From Halogeometricum limi (GTDB lineage: Archaea > Halobacteriota > Halobacteria > Halobacteriales > Haloferacaceae): a stretch of 64,000 bases of DNA. The notes under the pieces are model-generated. The model was not told the origin of the DNA, ran no database searches, and saw only the letters and a list, made by a program, of their open reading frames with translations. Made by a program: the position numbers and the translations under genes. The DNA lies in the NCBI RefSeq assembly GCF_900115785.1, contig NZ_FOYS01000002.1, positions 678,310 through 742,309 of the forward strand. Direction: 5' to 3'. Positions 26,709 through 34,062 of this stretch are shown here, piece by piece (the stretch's first letter is position 1; the number at the start of each line of letters is the position of its first letter).

Positions 26709-26890
26709 AGCAGTCGCTCTCCGTAATCGACAGCCAGATACTGCCTCTCGTTCGGGGAACGGCCCCACTTATGATAAACATTTGTCAATATTGGGGACCG
26801 ATTTGGAGTAAGCCCCTACAGAATAATTTTCCGACACGTTAGCCCGCCGACTCCGAATCACTCAACACGCCGTCGTCCCATCGCATCGAC

Positions 26891-27574
26891 ATGGGAACCC
26901 CTCTCGATTCGCGCGAGGAGCAGGTGCGAGAGATACTCGACAGACTCTACGAGGAGTATCCGGACACGACCATCTCTCTGAACTTCTCGACCCGACTCGA
27001 ACTGCTCGTCGCGGTCGTGCTGTCCGCGCAGTGCACGGACGAACGGGTGAACAAAGTGACCGCCGACCTGTTCGAGAAGTACCGCTCGGCCGAGGAGTTC
27101 GCCGCCGCCGACCAAGACGAACTCGCGGACGACATCTCCTCTATCACCTATTACAACAACAAAGCGAAGTACATCCGGTCGGCCTGTTCGGACATCGTCG
27201 AGACGCACGACGGCGAGGTTCCCGACACGATGAGCGAACTCACCGACCTGGCGGGCGTCGGCCGGAAGACGGCGAACGTCGTCCTCCAACACGGTCACGA
27301 CGTGGTCGAGGGCATCGTCGTCGACACGCACGTCCAACGCCTCTCGCAACGCCTCGGAATCACGGACGAGGAGTACCCGGAGCAGATAGAGACGGACCTG
27401 ATGCCCGTCGTCCCCGAGGAGGACTGGCAGCAACTGACGCACCTGTTCATCAGCCACGGCCGCGCCGTCTGCGACGCGCGCAACCCGGACTGTTCTGCGT
27501 GCGTGTTAGAAGATATCTGTCCGTCGTCGAAGGCGGACCACGACGTGGACTTAGCGAGCGGCGAGGCGTGGTAG
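26891..27574 (+). CDS. nth: Endonuclease III, DNA glycosylase/AP lyase
   Basis: A 227-residue base-excision repair enzyme. The helix-hairpin-helix LAGVGRKTANVV contains the catalytic Lys126, and VVDTHV contains the catalytic Asp145. Four cysteines at about 194, 201, 204 and 210 fit the C-x6-C-x2-C-x5-C pattern of the [4Fe-4S] cluster. The early motif VLSAQCTDERVNKVT is typical. It removes oxidised pyrimidines and cleaves at the abasic site. ATG 26891 lies just upstream of the conserved region; the length is normal. It converges with the membrane protein gene at 27582. Confidence 0.96.
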   Translation: MGTPLDSREEQVREILDRLYEEYPDTTISLNFSTRLELLVAVVLSAQCTDERVNKVTADLFEKYRSAEEFAAADQDELADDISSITYYNNKAKYIRSACSDIVETHDGEVPDTMSELTDLAGVGRKTANVVLQHGHDVVEGIVVDTHVQRLSQRLGITDEEYPEQIETDLMPVVPEEDWQQLTHLFISHGRAVCDARNPDCSACVLEDICPSSKADHDVDLASGEAW

Positions 27575-27581
27575 CGGCCGA

Positions 27582-28061
27582 CTACAGCACGTACGACGAG
27601 ACGTACTGGTACGCGCCGAGGAACCACGCGAGTATCCAGAAGACGACGTAGCCGAAGACGCCGATTCGGAGGCGGCCGCGCCACGCGCTCATGTTCTCGT
27701 GTAAGTCGTCTAAGTCCACGTCGCGGTCGGGGTTGTGGTAGAGGTCGGCGTTCCGCTTGGCCTGGAAGATACGGACGATTCCCGAGAGCGCGAACACGAG
27801 CATCGCGTACGCCTGCAGACCGAGCACCGCGTGGAGGGCCGAGAGACCGCCCAGTTGCTGGAGGAGGCGCGGCGCCATCCAGAAGACGACCGGAATCGTG
27901 TTGAGCGCGAGGCCGGGGACGATGAACTTCAGGTGGTAGACGAGGACGTCCCACGTCACCGTCTCGGCGTCTATCATGATCCACGCGCCGTAGAGGTAGA
28001 ACGGAAAGCTGACCGTGACCATCAACGCGGCACCCGTCGCGATGGCCGTCTCGGATACCAT
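27582..28061 (-). CDS. Four-helix membrane protein next to the cytochrome cluster (DUF7321-like)
   Basis: A 159-residue integral membrane protein with about four helices: TAIATGAALMVTVSFPFYLY, LKFIVPGLALNTIPVVFW, LGLQAYAMLVFALSGIVRIF, and a last one ending YQYVSSYVL. It includes FWMAPRLLQQLGG and a conserved-looking NADLYHNPDRDVDLDDLHEN loop. His residues near helices (YHLK, LHAVLG) might bind haem, but this is not established. ATG 28061 is chosen because homologous sequence starts there; the long open frame further upstream is a shadow. It is divergent from the respiratory cluster and usually found beside it in related genomes as I recall. Confidence 0.75.
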   Translation of the reverse strand: MVSETAIATGAALMVTVSFPFYLYGAWIMIDAETVTWDVLVYHLKFIVPGLALNTIPVVFWMAPRLLQQLGGLSALHAVLGLQAYAMLVFALSGIVRIFQAKRNADLYHNPDRDVDLDDLHENMSAWRGRLRIGVFGYVVFWILAWFLGAYQYVSSYVL

Positions 28062-28184
28062 CGCCGAGGCTAGGGAGCGAGGGGGCCTAAATGGCCCGAC
28101 TCCGACGCGGTGCGGAACGCCCCCTCCGAGCGGTCGAGCGTCCCTGTCGGAGGGCTTAACAGCGTCGCGGCGGAATATCCGGTG

Positions 28185-29033
28185 ATGGCCGACGCCTCGG
28201 AAGAACCCCCCGACCGCCAGCCGGATTCCGCCGACGTTTCCGACGCCGAGGACGCGGAACTGGAGGCACTGCGGCGCGAAGTCGAAGAGAAGTACGACTT
28301 CGACAACTTCGGGCCGGCAGAGATGGCGGAGATGACCGTCGACGAGTGGGAAGCGGCGTTCGACCCCGACTCGTGGGTCGTCGGCGAGGAACTGCTCACC
28401 CGACTGGAGAAGGAACTCAAGAGCAGGGTCGCCAGACGGGAGATTTTCGGCGTCGTCGAACGCGTCACCGTCGACGGCGTCCCGCACGTCCTCGTCTACT
28501 CCGACGAGGGGTACGCGCTCGTCTCGCCGGACGGTGACCTCGAAGGCGAGGGCACCGTCTACCGCGACGTGAAACCCTCGCTCGTCCTCTGTTCGATGGA
28601 GGACTTCGAGGTGCAGGAACCGCCGGAGAACTTCGCGCTCCCGGACCCCGACGATGTCGTCGAACAGTCGAGCGAACTCGGCAACACGATGCTGCAAGTC
28701 ATCGCCGCCGGGCAGATTCTCGGGGGCCTCACCCTCCTCGGTCTGTGGTTGCTGACGGACCTGATTCCGTTCGCCTCGAACGGGGACGTGAACATCGTCC
28801 CGCCCGTCGCGGCGGGCTTTTTCCTCGTCATCGGCTTCTTCCTCTTCGTGGTCGTCGCGAACGCCCGTCTCTCGGACCGGTTCCGCGCCGAAGAGTACCG
28901 CGAGAGACTCCGTGCGGTCCGCGACGGCGGGCGGCCCGACTTCATCCCGTTGGACGAGGTGAGTGGTTCGCGACTCGAATCTCGCGCGGGCGACGACGAC
29001 GCCGCGAGAGAGCGTCGTCCCGACAGTTCCTGA
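28185..29033 (+). CDS. Two-helix membrane protein of the respiratory cluster (DUF7319-like)
   Basis: A 282-residue protein. Residues 1-170 are hydrophilic and acidic (EVEEKYDFDNFGPAEMAEMT, then DEWEAAFDPDSWVVGEEL) with a small beta-rich part (HVLVYSDEGYALVSPDGDLE); two membrane helices follow at about 180-235; the C-terminal tail is hydrophilic. No cofactor motif is visible. ATG 28185 is supported by the homology pattern and a cluster of charged residues right after it. It leads the plus-strand cluster with halocyanin and cytochrome b, so a role in assembly or regulation of that complex is plausible. Confidence 0.75.
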   Translation: MADASEEPPDRQPDSADVSDAEDAELEALRREVEEKYDFDNFGPAEMAEMTVDEWEAAFDPDSWVVGEELLTRLEKELKSRVARREIFGVVERVTVDGVPHVLVYSDEGYALVSPDGDLEGEGTVYRDVKPSLVLCSMEDFEVQEPPENFALPDPDDVVEQSSELGNTMLQVIAAGQILGGLTLLGLWLLTDLIPFASNGDVNIVPPVAAGFFLVIGFFLFVVVANARLSDRFRAEEYRERLRAVRDGGRPDFIPLDEVSGSRLESRAGDDDAARERRPDSS

Positions 29034-29102
29034 GACGGCGACAGCGGCCCGGTGCGGGGGAGTCGGTGGGTTTAAGCGCGTTCCATCCTGAGAATTCCGT
29101 GT

Positions 29103-29765
29103 ATGAAAAGGCGGGACTTTCTGAGAGCGGCAAGCGTCCCTGCCGCGACCGCGACGGCTTCTGCCGCCGCCGGTGTGGGCGCCGCCCAAGAGACGGGCAC
29201 CTCCACGTCTGGCGGGACTGGCACCGCCACCGGAACGGGCGCAGGAACAGGAACCGGCACCGGGACGGGAACGTCCGGCGGTGGCGGCGGTGGCGGCGGC
29301 GCGACCGAGACGGTCGAGGTCGGCCCCGGTGGCTCGCTCGTGTTCACTCCGGGCACCGAGGAACCACTCGAAATCGCCCCCGGCACCACGGTCGAGTTCG
29401 TCTGGGAGTCGGACAACCACAACATCGTCGTCGACAGTCAACCCGACGGCGGAGGCTGGGAAGGGCACGAGCCCCTCGAAAACACCGGATTCACGTACAG
29501 CTACACGTTCGAGACCCTCGGCGAGTACGCGTACTACTGCCAACCGCACCAGTCGGCCGGGATGGAGGCGACCATCGTCGTCACCGAGAATCCCGGCGCC
29601 GGCGGGGGCGGCGGCGAGAAGGAACTCCACGAACTCGGCGTTCCGATTCAGGCCCACTGGGTCGGCGCCGCGACCATCCTCGGAATCATCGTGACGGTCA
29701 TCTTCACGTTCTACATCTTGAAGTACGGTGAGTCCGCACACACAGGTACGGGGAGGAACGGATAA
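29103..29765 (+). CDS. Membrane-anchored halocyanin-like blue-copper protein (bc cluster)
   Basis: A 220-residue secreted cupredoxin. The Tat signal begins KRRDFLRAAS. A Gly/Thr-rich spacer (residues 30-66, ending in eight Gly) leads to the copper domain, with ligands His106 (DNHNIVV), Cys146, His149 and Met154 (YCQPHQSAGM). A C-terminal helix (WVGAATILGIIVTVIFTFYI) anchors it, so it faces outside the cell. It sits where a Rieske protein would be expected in a bc operon and probably carries electrons from, or within, the quinol oxidase complex. Its stop overlaps the next start by one base. A close paralogue is at 45114. Confidence 0.9.
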   Translation: MKRRDFLRAASVPAATATASAAAGVGAAQETGTSTSGGTGTATGTGAGTGTGTGTGTSGGGGGGGGATETVEVGPGGSLVFTPGTEEPLEIAPGTTVEFVWESDNHNIVVDSQPDGGGWEGHEPLENTGFTYSYTFETLGEYAYYCQPHQSAGMEATIVVTENPGAGGGGGEKELHELGVPIQAHWVGAATILGIIVTVIFTFYILKYGESAHTGTGRNG

Positions 29766-30151
29766 TGTCCTCTAGCGGCAACACGTACGGCGACATCCAC
29801 CGGTACGAACCGGCCCGAGAGAGCACGGCGGCCGCGATAGCCATCGTCCTCCTGACGATTATCGAAGTCGTGTTCGTGTTCCTGTTCAGCTACGGACTCG
29901 TCTCCGGGTGGGGACTGACCGACACGGGGAACATGTTCCTCGGCGCCGTCCTCGCCGTCATCTTCGTCGACCTCGCGTTCATCCTCGCGCTCTATCGCAA
30001 GGAGTTCCTCCCGGACGTGATGATCGTAAAGAAACGCCGTCGCAAGTGGGAAGACCTCTACATCCGTGAAGAGGACGTCGACGGCGTCACACTCGGGACG
30101 GGCGCGTGGGACCAGGTCAAACGCGCCGTCTACCCGTACTACAAGAGGTAA
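29765..30151 (+). CDS. Two-helix membrane protein of the bc cluster (DUF7318-like)
   Basis: A 128-residue protein with two membrane helices (AAAIAIVLLTIIEVVFVFLF and MFLGAVLAVIFVDLAFILAL) followed by a basic loop VKKRRRKWEDLYIREEDVDG. The spacing is very tight: it overlaps the halocyanin stop by one base and ends two bases before cytochrome b, so it is surely co-transcribed and probably a small subunit or assembly factor of the complex. No haem or metal ligands stand out. Family number is from memory. Confidence 0.8.
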   Translation: MSSSGNTYGDIHRYEPARESTAAAIAIVLLTIIEVVFVFLFSYGLVSGWGLTDTGNMFLGAVLAVIFVDLAFILALYRKEFLPDVMIVKKRRRKWEDLYIREEDVDGVTLGTGAWDQVKRAVYPYYKR

Positions 30152-30153
30152 CA

Positions 30154-30948
30154 ATGAGCTTAGAACGCAAAGACGAATACGACCACAAGGGCTGGATGAA
30201 GGAGAAGGACCTCACGCCGGTGGAGTCCACGTTCCTCGTCACGCTCATCTGGCTCGACAAGCGACTCCGCATCGTCGACTATCTGGAACTGATGGAGACC
30301 CTCTACTACCGGGTCAACCTCCAGATGCCGAAGAGCCACACCGAACAGTACAACCTCGACAACAAGTTCTGGTACTGGTACCCCCTGTACACGCTGGGAC
30401 TGTTCTCGACGCTCGCGTACGTCGTCGCCGCCATCAGCGGCGCGCTACTCGGGTTCTACTACTCGCCCGCGACGACGGGCGACCCGACGACGGCGTACAG
30501 TTCCATCACGTTCATCATGACCGAACTCCAGTTCGGGTTCATGCTCCGGTCCATCCACCGATGGTCCGCGCAGGTGATGGTGGCCGCGGTGTTCCTCCAC
30601 ATGCTCCGCGTCTACTTCACCGGTTCGTACAAGGAACCGCGCGAACTCAACTGGCTGCTCGGCATCGTCCTCATCAGCCTGACGATGGTGTTCGGGTACA
30701 CCGGCTACCTGCTCCCGTGGGACCAACTGGCCTTCTGGGCCGGCCAAATCGGCGTCGAGATGTCGCTGTCGGTCCCCCTCATCGGCGAGTGGGTGGCACA
30801 GCTCCTGTTCGGCGGATTCACCCTGAGTCAAGCGACGCTGCAGCGGATGTACATCCTCCACGTGTTCCTGCTGCCGTTCGTCGTGACGACGCTCATCGCC
30901 ATCCACATCGGTATCGTGTGGGTGCAGGGAATCGCGGAGCCACACTAG
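30154..30948 (+). CDS. petB: Cytochrome b, N-terminal haem-binding subunit
   Basis: A 264-residue membrane protein homologous to cytochrome b6 and the N-terminal half of cytochrome b. Haem ligands are two His pairs: His135 and His149 in RSIHRWSAQVMVAAVFLHML (13 residues between) and His236 and His251 in ILHVFLLPFVVTTLIAIHIG (14 between), the b6-type spacing. The quinol-site motif region GYTGYLLPWDQLAFW is also clear. ATG 30154 is chosen by spacing to the preceding stop and the known N-terminal pattern. It pairs with the separately encoded C-terminal part at 30953. Confidence 0.93.
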   Translation: MSLERKDEYDHKGWMKEKDLTPVESTFLVTLIWLDKRLRIVDYLELMETLYYRVNLQMPKSHTEQYNLDNKFWYWYPLYTLGLFSTLAYVVAAISGALLGFYYSPATTGDPTTAYSSITFIMTELQFGFMLRSIHRWSAQVMVAAVFLHMLRVYFTGSYKEPRELNWLLGIVLISLTMVFGYTGYLLPWDQLAFWAGQIGVEMSLSVPLIGEWVAQLLFGGFTLSQATLQRMYILHVFLLPFVVTTLIAIHIGIVWVQGIAEPH

Positions 30949-30952
30949 TACA

Positions 30953-31714
30953 ATGAGCAAAGACACCAACACAGAAGACGTGCAGACGGACGGCAGCGGT
31001 ATCGTCGCACCGGACGACGAGACACCGACGTGGCGCGAGCGTAAAGAGCGCTCGGTGGGCCTCTCGCGACTCACCTACGAGTACTTCGAGCGCTCCCGCC
31101 GCGAGGACCAGGACCTTCGGCAGGAGTCCGACTACGTCGAACGCGACGTGCTCGCCTTCCCGACGTGGCCCCACGAGATAATTCGAAACCTCGCTATCGC
31201 GAGTTTCTTCACTGGGATGATCCTGTTCCTCTCGGCGACGCTGCCGCCGCACATCGGCGCGCCCGCGAACCCGAGTTCCACGCCGGCCATCATCCTGCCC
31301 GACTGGTATCTCTACTGGTCGTTCGGCCTGCTCAAACTCAACCCGCTGAACCCCGAACTGGCCATCCTCGGCGGACAGAAACTGATGGCCGACCGGACGT
31401 ACGGCGTCCTCGCGAACGGCGTCGTCGTCGGCATCATCGCGATGGTGCCGTTCCTCAACAAGGGGTCCGCACGCAGACCGGTCGAACAACCGTTCTGGGC
31501 CGCCGTCGGTGTGATGGGCGTGCTGTTTGCGTTCACCATCAGCATCCTGGCGGTCAAGAACCTCTACCCGGGGAACCCGGACATCCTGTTCGACCTGACG
31601 TTCCTCGCACCCATCGTCGGCGGCTTCGTCACCTACGCGGTGCTGAAGACGATGCGTGAGGGGTACATGTACGACCTGAACAAGCGGTACTACCGGCTCC
31701 GACCGCCGAAGTAA
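30953..31714 (+). CDS. petD: Cytochrome b, C-terminal (subunit IV-like) domain protein
   Basis: A 253-residue protein with a hydrophilic N-terminus of about 75 residues and then three to five membrane helices. The quinol-binding motif PEWY appears here as LPDWYLYWSFGLLKLNPLN, with Asp for Glu. The upstream sequence ERDVLAFPTWPHEIIRNLAI resembles the start of subunit IV. Together with petB it forms a split cytochrome b, as in b6f-type complexes. It starts four bases after petB. A 95-base gap separates it from the next small membrane genes. Confidence 0.9.
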   Translation: MSKDTNTEDVQTDGSGIVAPDDETPTWRERKERSVGLSRLTYEYFERSRREDQDLRQESDYVERDVLAFPTWPHEIIRNLAIASFFTGMILFLSATLPPHIGAPANPSSTPAIILPDWYLYWSFGLLKLNPLNPELAILGGQKLMADRTYGVLANGVVVGIIAMVPFLNKGSARRPVEQPFWAAVGVMGVLFAFTISILAVKNLYPGNPDILFDLTFLAPIVGGFVTYAVLKTMREGYMYDLNKRYYRLRPPK

Positions 31715-31809
31715 CCGCGACTGCCACCCCGGTCGGTCGTCTCTCGAACCGACCCGAACCGACGGCCGACACGGAAAGGCCCTTTTCCTTCGCACCCTAA
31801 CTGCCGACG

Positions 31810-32205
31810 ATGACCGACGGAGACGGCACGGCGAGCGCCGACGCCACACAGACGACCGAGAGTACGGAGCGAGGCGGCCGCCGTGAACACGTCGTCCCGA
31901 TGCGGTTGTACAAGACAGTGACGGTGTTCTCGACGCTCATCGCCGTCGTCGGCGTCGTCGTCGGGTTCATGTTCTTGGACGCGGCGACCCTGAACGTCAG
32001 TTTCCTCGGAGCGCTGGTGACGGGACTGCTCGCGGCCCTCGGCGTCTCCGTCGCCGACGGCATCGTCAACACCGCGCTGGCCGTCCTCGGTCTCGCGCTC
32101 ATCGGTTTCGGAGCGGGCGTCTACACTATCGGCACCCGGTTTCGCGCTCAGGGAATGGGAAAGTCTCAAGAGGACTCCGACGAACTCTCCGACAACAATG
32201 GCTGA
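31810..32205 (+). CDS. Small membrane protein of the bc cluster (DUF7315-like)
   Basis: A 131-residue protein with an acidic, Thr/Ser-rich N-terminus (residues 1-28), then HVVPMRLYKTVTVFSTLIAV starting the first of about three helices, and an acidic C-terminal tail (QEDSDELSDNNG). The start of the next gene lies inside its last codons (8-base overlap), showing coupling. Function is unknown; its fixed neighbourhood in related genomes, as I recall it, ties it to respiration. The family number is from memory. Confidence 0.75.
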   Translation: MTDGDGTASADATQTTESTERGGRREHVVPMRLYKTVTVFSTLIAVVGVVVGFMFLDAATLNVSFLGALVTGLLAALGVSVADGIVNTALAVLGLALIGFGAGVYTIGTRFRAQGMGKSQEDSDELSDNNG

Positions 32206-32470
32206 CGAGTTCATCAAGGGGCTCGGTATCTTCACCGCCGGCGGTCTCGGCTGGATGGTACTGGCGTCCTGGTACCGGACGAGCAGTTTCGAGAGCAGCC
32301 AACAGCTCATAGAAAGCGTCTCCGCGGGCGACACGCTGTTCGACGCTCTCGGCGTGATGCTCATGAACGGGCTGTTCTGGTTCACGATTCTCGGCGCGCT
32401 CACGTTCTGGGTCCTCATCCCGATGGGCCGACAGGCCCGCGGCGCACTCCGCGACCGACGCGCGCAGTAA
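32198..32470 (+). CDS. Small membrane protein of the bc cluster (DUF7314-like)
   Basis: A 90-residue protein with two membrane helices, ADEFIKGLGIFTAGGLGWMV at the N-terminus and MNGLFWFTILGALTFWVLIP near the end, and a basic C-terminus (GRQARGALRDRRAQ) that should lie in the cytoplasm. It overlaps the preceding gene by eight bases. No cofactor ligands are evident. The family name is recalled, not verified. Confidence 0.77.
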   Translation: MADEFIKGLGIFTAGGLGWMVLASWYRTSSFESSQQLIESVSAGDTLFDALGVMLMNGLFWFTILGALTFWVLIPMGRQARGALRDRRAQ

Positions 32471-32578
32471 CTCGGCTCTTCTCTGCGGTCTCTCCGAACT
32501 CACCGAGTCGGTGACGAGGCCCGGCCACGGCGCGGCGGATTGGAAAAACTCTAAAGACTGCTACACCCAAGACAGCAT

Positions 32579-33028
32579 ATGCAACCCCTACAGTTCCTCG
32601 TCCCACTCGACGCCTTCGCGGGGATCGAACCGGTGCTCAAGTACGTTATCTTGGCGCTCGTCCTCGTCAACATGGTGACGCGACTGCTCGCTCACCGCTC
32701 GCACGTCAAACAGGCTCGCGACGGAGACGGCGACGAGTCGCTCTCGCGGTTCCTTCCGCACTCCATCACCACGGTGCTTCTCGTCCTGGCGTCGTTCCTC
32801 CTGCTCGTCTTCGAACCGCACGCGGGGACGGTGCTCTCGACGCTCGTCATCGGTCTCTTCCTGGCCGACGTCTTCGAGTACGAGTCTCGCCGCGTCGAAG
32901 CGCGCTCGAAGGGCCTGGAACTGGAGTACCCGAAGGCGGCGCTCGGCGCGTCCGTCCTCGTCCTCATGTACGCCGCCTACCAGAGTCTGTTCTTCCTCGT
33001 CGAAGGCTACTGGAACCTCGTCGTCTAA
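32579..33028 (+). CDS. Small membrane protein of the bc cluster (DUF7313-like)
   Basis: A 149-residue protein with about four helices: LKYVILALVLVNMVTRLLAH, SITTVLLVLASFLLLVFEPH, VLSTLVIGLFLADVFEYESR and ASVLVLMYAAYQSLFFLV. His residues near helix ends (LLAHRSHVKQ, EPHAG) might contact haem or quinone, but nothing proves it. It is the last gene of the cluster: a run of six T follows 14 bases after the stop. The gene lies 108 bases after the previous one and may have its own promoter (AT-rich, around 32545-32560). Confidence 0.77.
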   Translation: MQPLQFLVPLDAFAGIEPVLKYVILALVLVNMVTRLLAHRSHVKQARDGDGDESLSRFLPHSITTVLLVLASFLLLVFEPHAGTVLSTLVIGLFLADVFEYESRRVEARSKGLELEYPKAALGASVLVLMYAAYQSLFFLVEGYWNLVV

Positions 33029-33042
33029 CGCCTCTCTACGAC

Positions 33043-33048
33043 TTTTTT
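33043..33048 (+). terminator. T-run terminator after the bc cluster
   Basis: Six T lie 14 bases after the stop of the last cluster gene. Oligo-T tracts without a strong hairpin are the usual archaeal termination signal. Confidence 0.5.
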
Positions 33049-33080
33049 GCCGCGCTCGTCCCCGCTTCGAGCGACGCCGC

Positions 33081-33140
33081 TATCGTCCGTTCTCGTCTGT
33101 TGCCGTCTGTTATCGACCGTTACCGACCGTTACCGTCCGC
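33081..33140 (+). repeat. 10-bp tandem repeat between convergent genes
   Basis: Six consecutive 10-base units fit the consensus TAYCGWCYGT (for example TATCGTCCGT, TATCGACCGT, TACCGACCGT), with exact 10-base spacing. It lies in the gap between the converging bc cluster and the NAD-kinase-like gene. Confidence 0.75.
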
Positions 33141-33204
33141 TATCTGGTCGGTGCGCGCGCGCCAGCGACGACTCGGAGAAAGACGTAGACCCGAAGAAAA
33201 GCCG

Positions 33205-33927
33205 TTACAGCGTCGACTCGCCCTCGTCGCCGCGGATTCGAAGGAACGACCGCGACCCGCCGACGGCGAGTTCCACCGGCGCGTCCGCCGGGACGGTTCG
33301 ACGTACCTCGTCGTCGAGGACGAGCGAGACGGCCGCCTCGTCGCGTTCGACCGAGAGCGTCACCGGAAGCCCGAGCACCCACGAGTTCGAAAGCGTCGTG
33401 TACGGCGAGATGGGAACGGCGACGACGCCCGTCCCCGGTGCGAGTACGGAGCCACCGACGGCGCGGGCGTAGCCGGTGCTCCCGAGTGGGGTGGCGACGA
33501 CGACGCCGTCGGCGCGGAACGAACCGACGCGTTCCGTCGGCGTGGCGACGGCGTACTCCGAGATGCGCGCCGGTTCCTCGGTCATGAGCGTCACGTCGGC
33601 CAGCGCGTTCCCGACAGGCTCGCCGCCCACGGAGACGGTGAGAACGGGGTGGGAGACGGTCCTCGTGTCTCCCGTCGCGAGAGCGCGCACCGCCTCGCCG
33701 ACGGCGACGGGAGCGATGGAGTCGTGGCCGACGCTGCAACCGACGGGGAGAATCGGCGCGGGTGAGGACGCCTCGGCGAACGAGAAGAGCGCGTCCTCGC
33801 CGACGGCGAACACGGCGTCGGCGTCGGTGAGCGCGTCGGCGACGACGCCGCCGGCGGTGACCACCGACTCGGCGACTCCCCCGGCGTCGTCGCCGCGAAC
33901 GGCGACGGCGGGCGCGTCGTCGCTCAC
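33205..33927 (-). CDS. NAD kinase-like protein with degenerate nucleotide motif
   Basis: A 240-residue protein related to ATP-NAD kinases. The second half keeps GVVVATPLGSTGYARAVGGS, equivalent to the NAD-binding TPTGSTAY motif, and the beta-rich core that follows. The usual GGDG phosphate-binding motif is not intact: the equivalent position reads AVGEDALFSF (residues 41-50). It may therefore not phosphorylate NAD, or may use another donor. A regular NAD kinase is expected elsewhere in the genome. It has no operon partner here; the M28 peptidase lies 136 bases upstream on the same strand. Confidence 0.8.
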   Translation of the reverse strand: MSDDAPAVAVRGDDAGGVAESVVTAGGVVADALTDADAVFAVGEDALFSFAEASSPAPILPVGCSVGHDSIAPVAVGEAVRALATGDTRTVSHPVLTVSVGGEPVGNALADVTLMTEEPARISEYAVATPTERVGSFRADGVVVATPLGSTGYARAVGGSVLAPGTGVVAVPISPYTTLSNSWVLGLPVTLSVERDEAAVSLVLDDEVRRTVPADAPVELAVGGSRSFLRIRGDEGESTL

Positions 33928-34062
33928 GATTTCGCCTCCGGCGCGCCTCTTCGGAACATCGTCTCTCGGTACGCCGTGGACCAGTAAAAGACCCGGCGGT
34001 TCGGCGTCGGGCGGTTCTCGCGTCGGTGACGTGTCGATGGCTCGTCCGTTACCGTGTCGGAC

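Noticed and set aside
28062..29741. N-terminal extension of the 27582 membrane protein to 719 residues
   Set aside because: The extension is antisense to two real genes and low in hydrophobic pattern; the protein begins at 28061.
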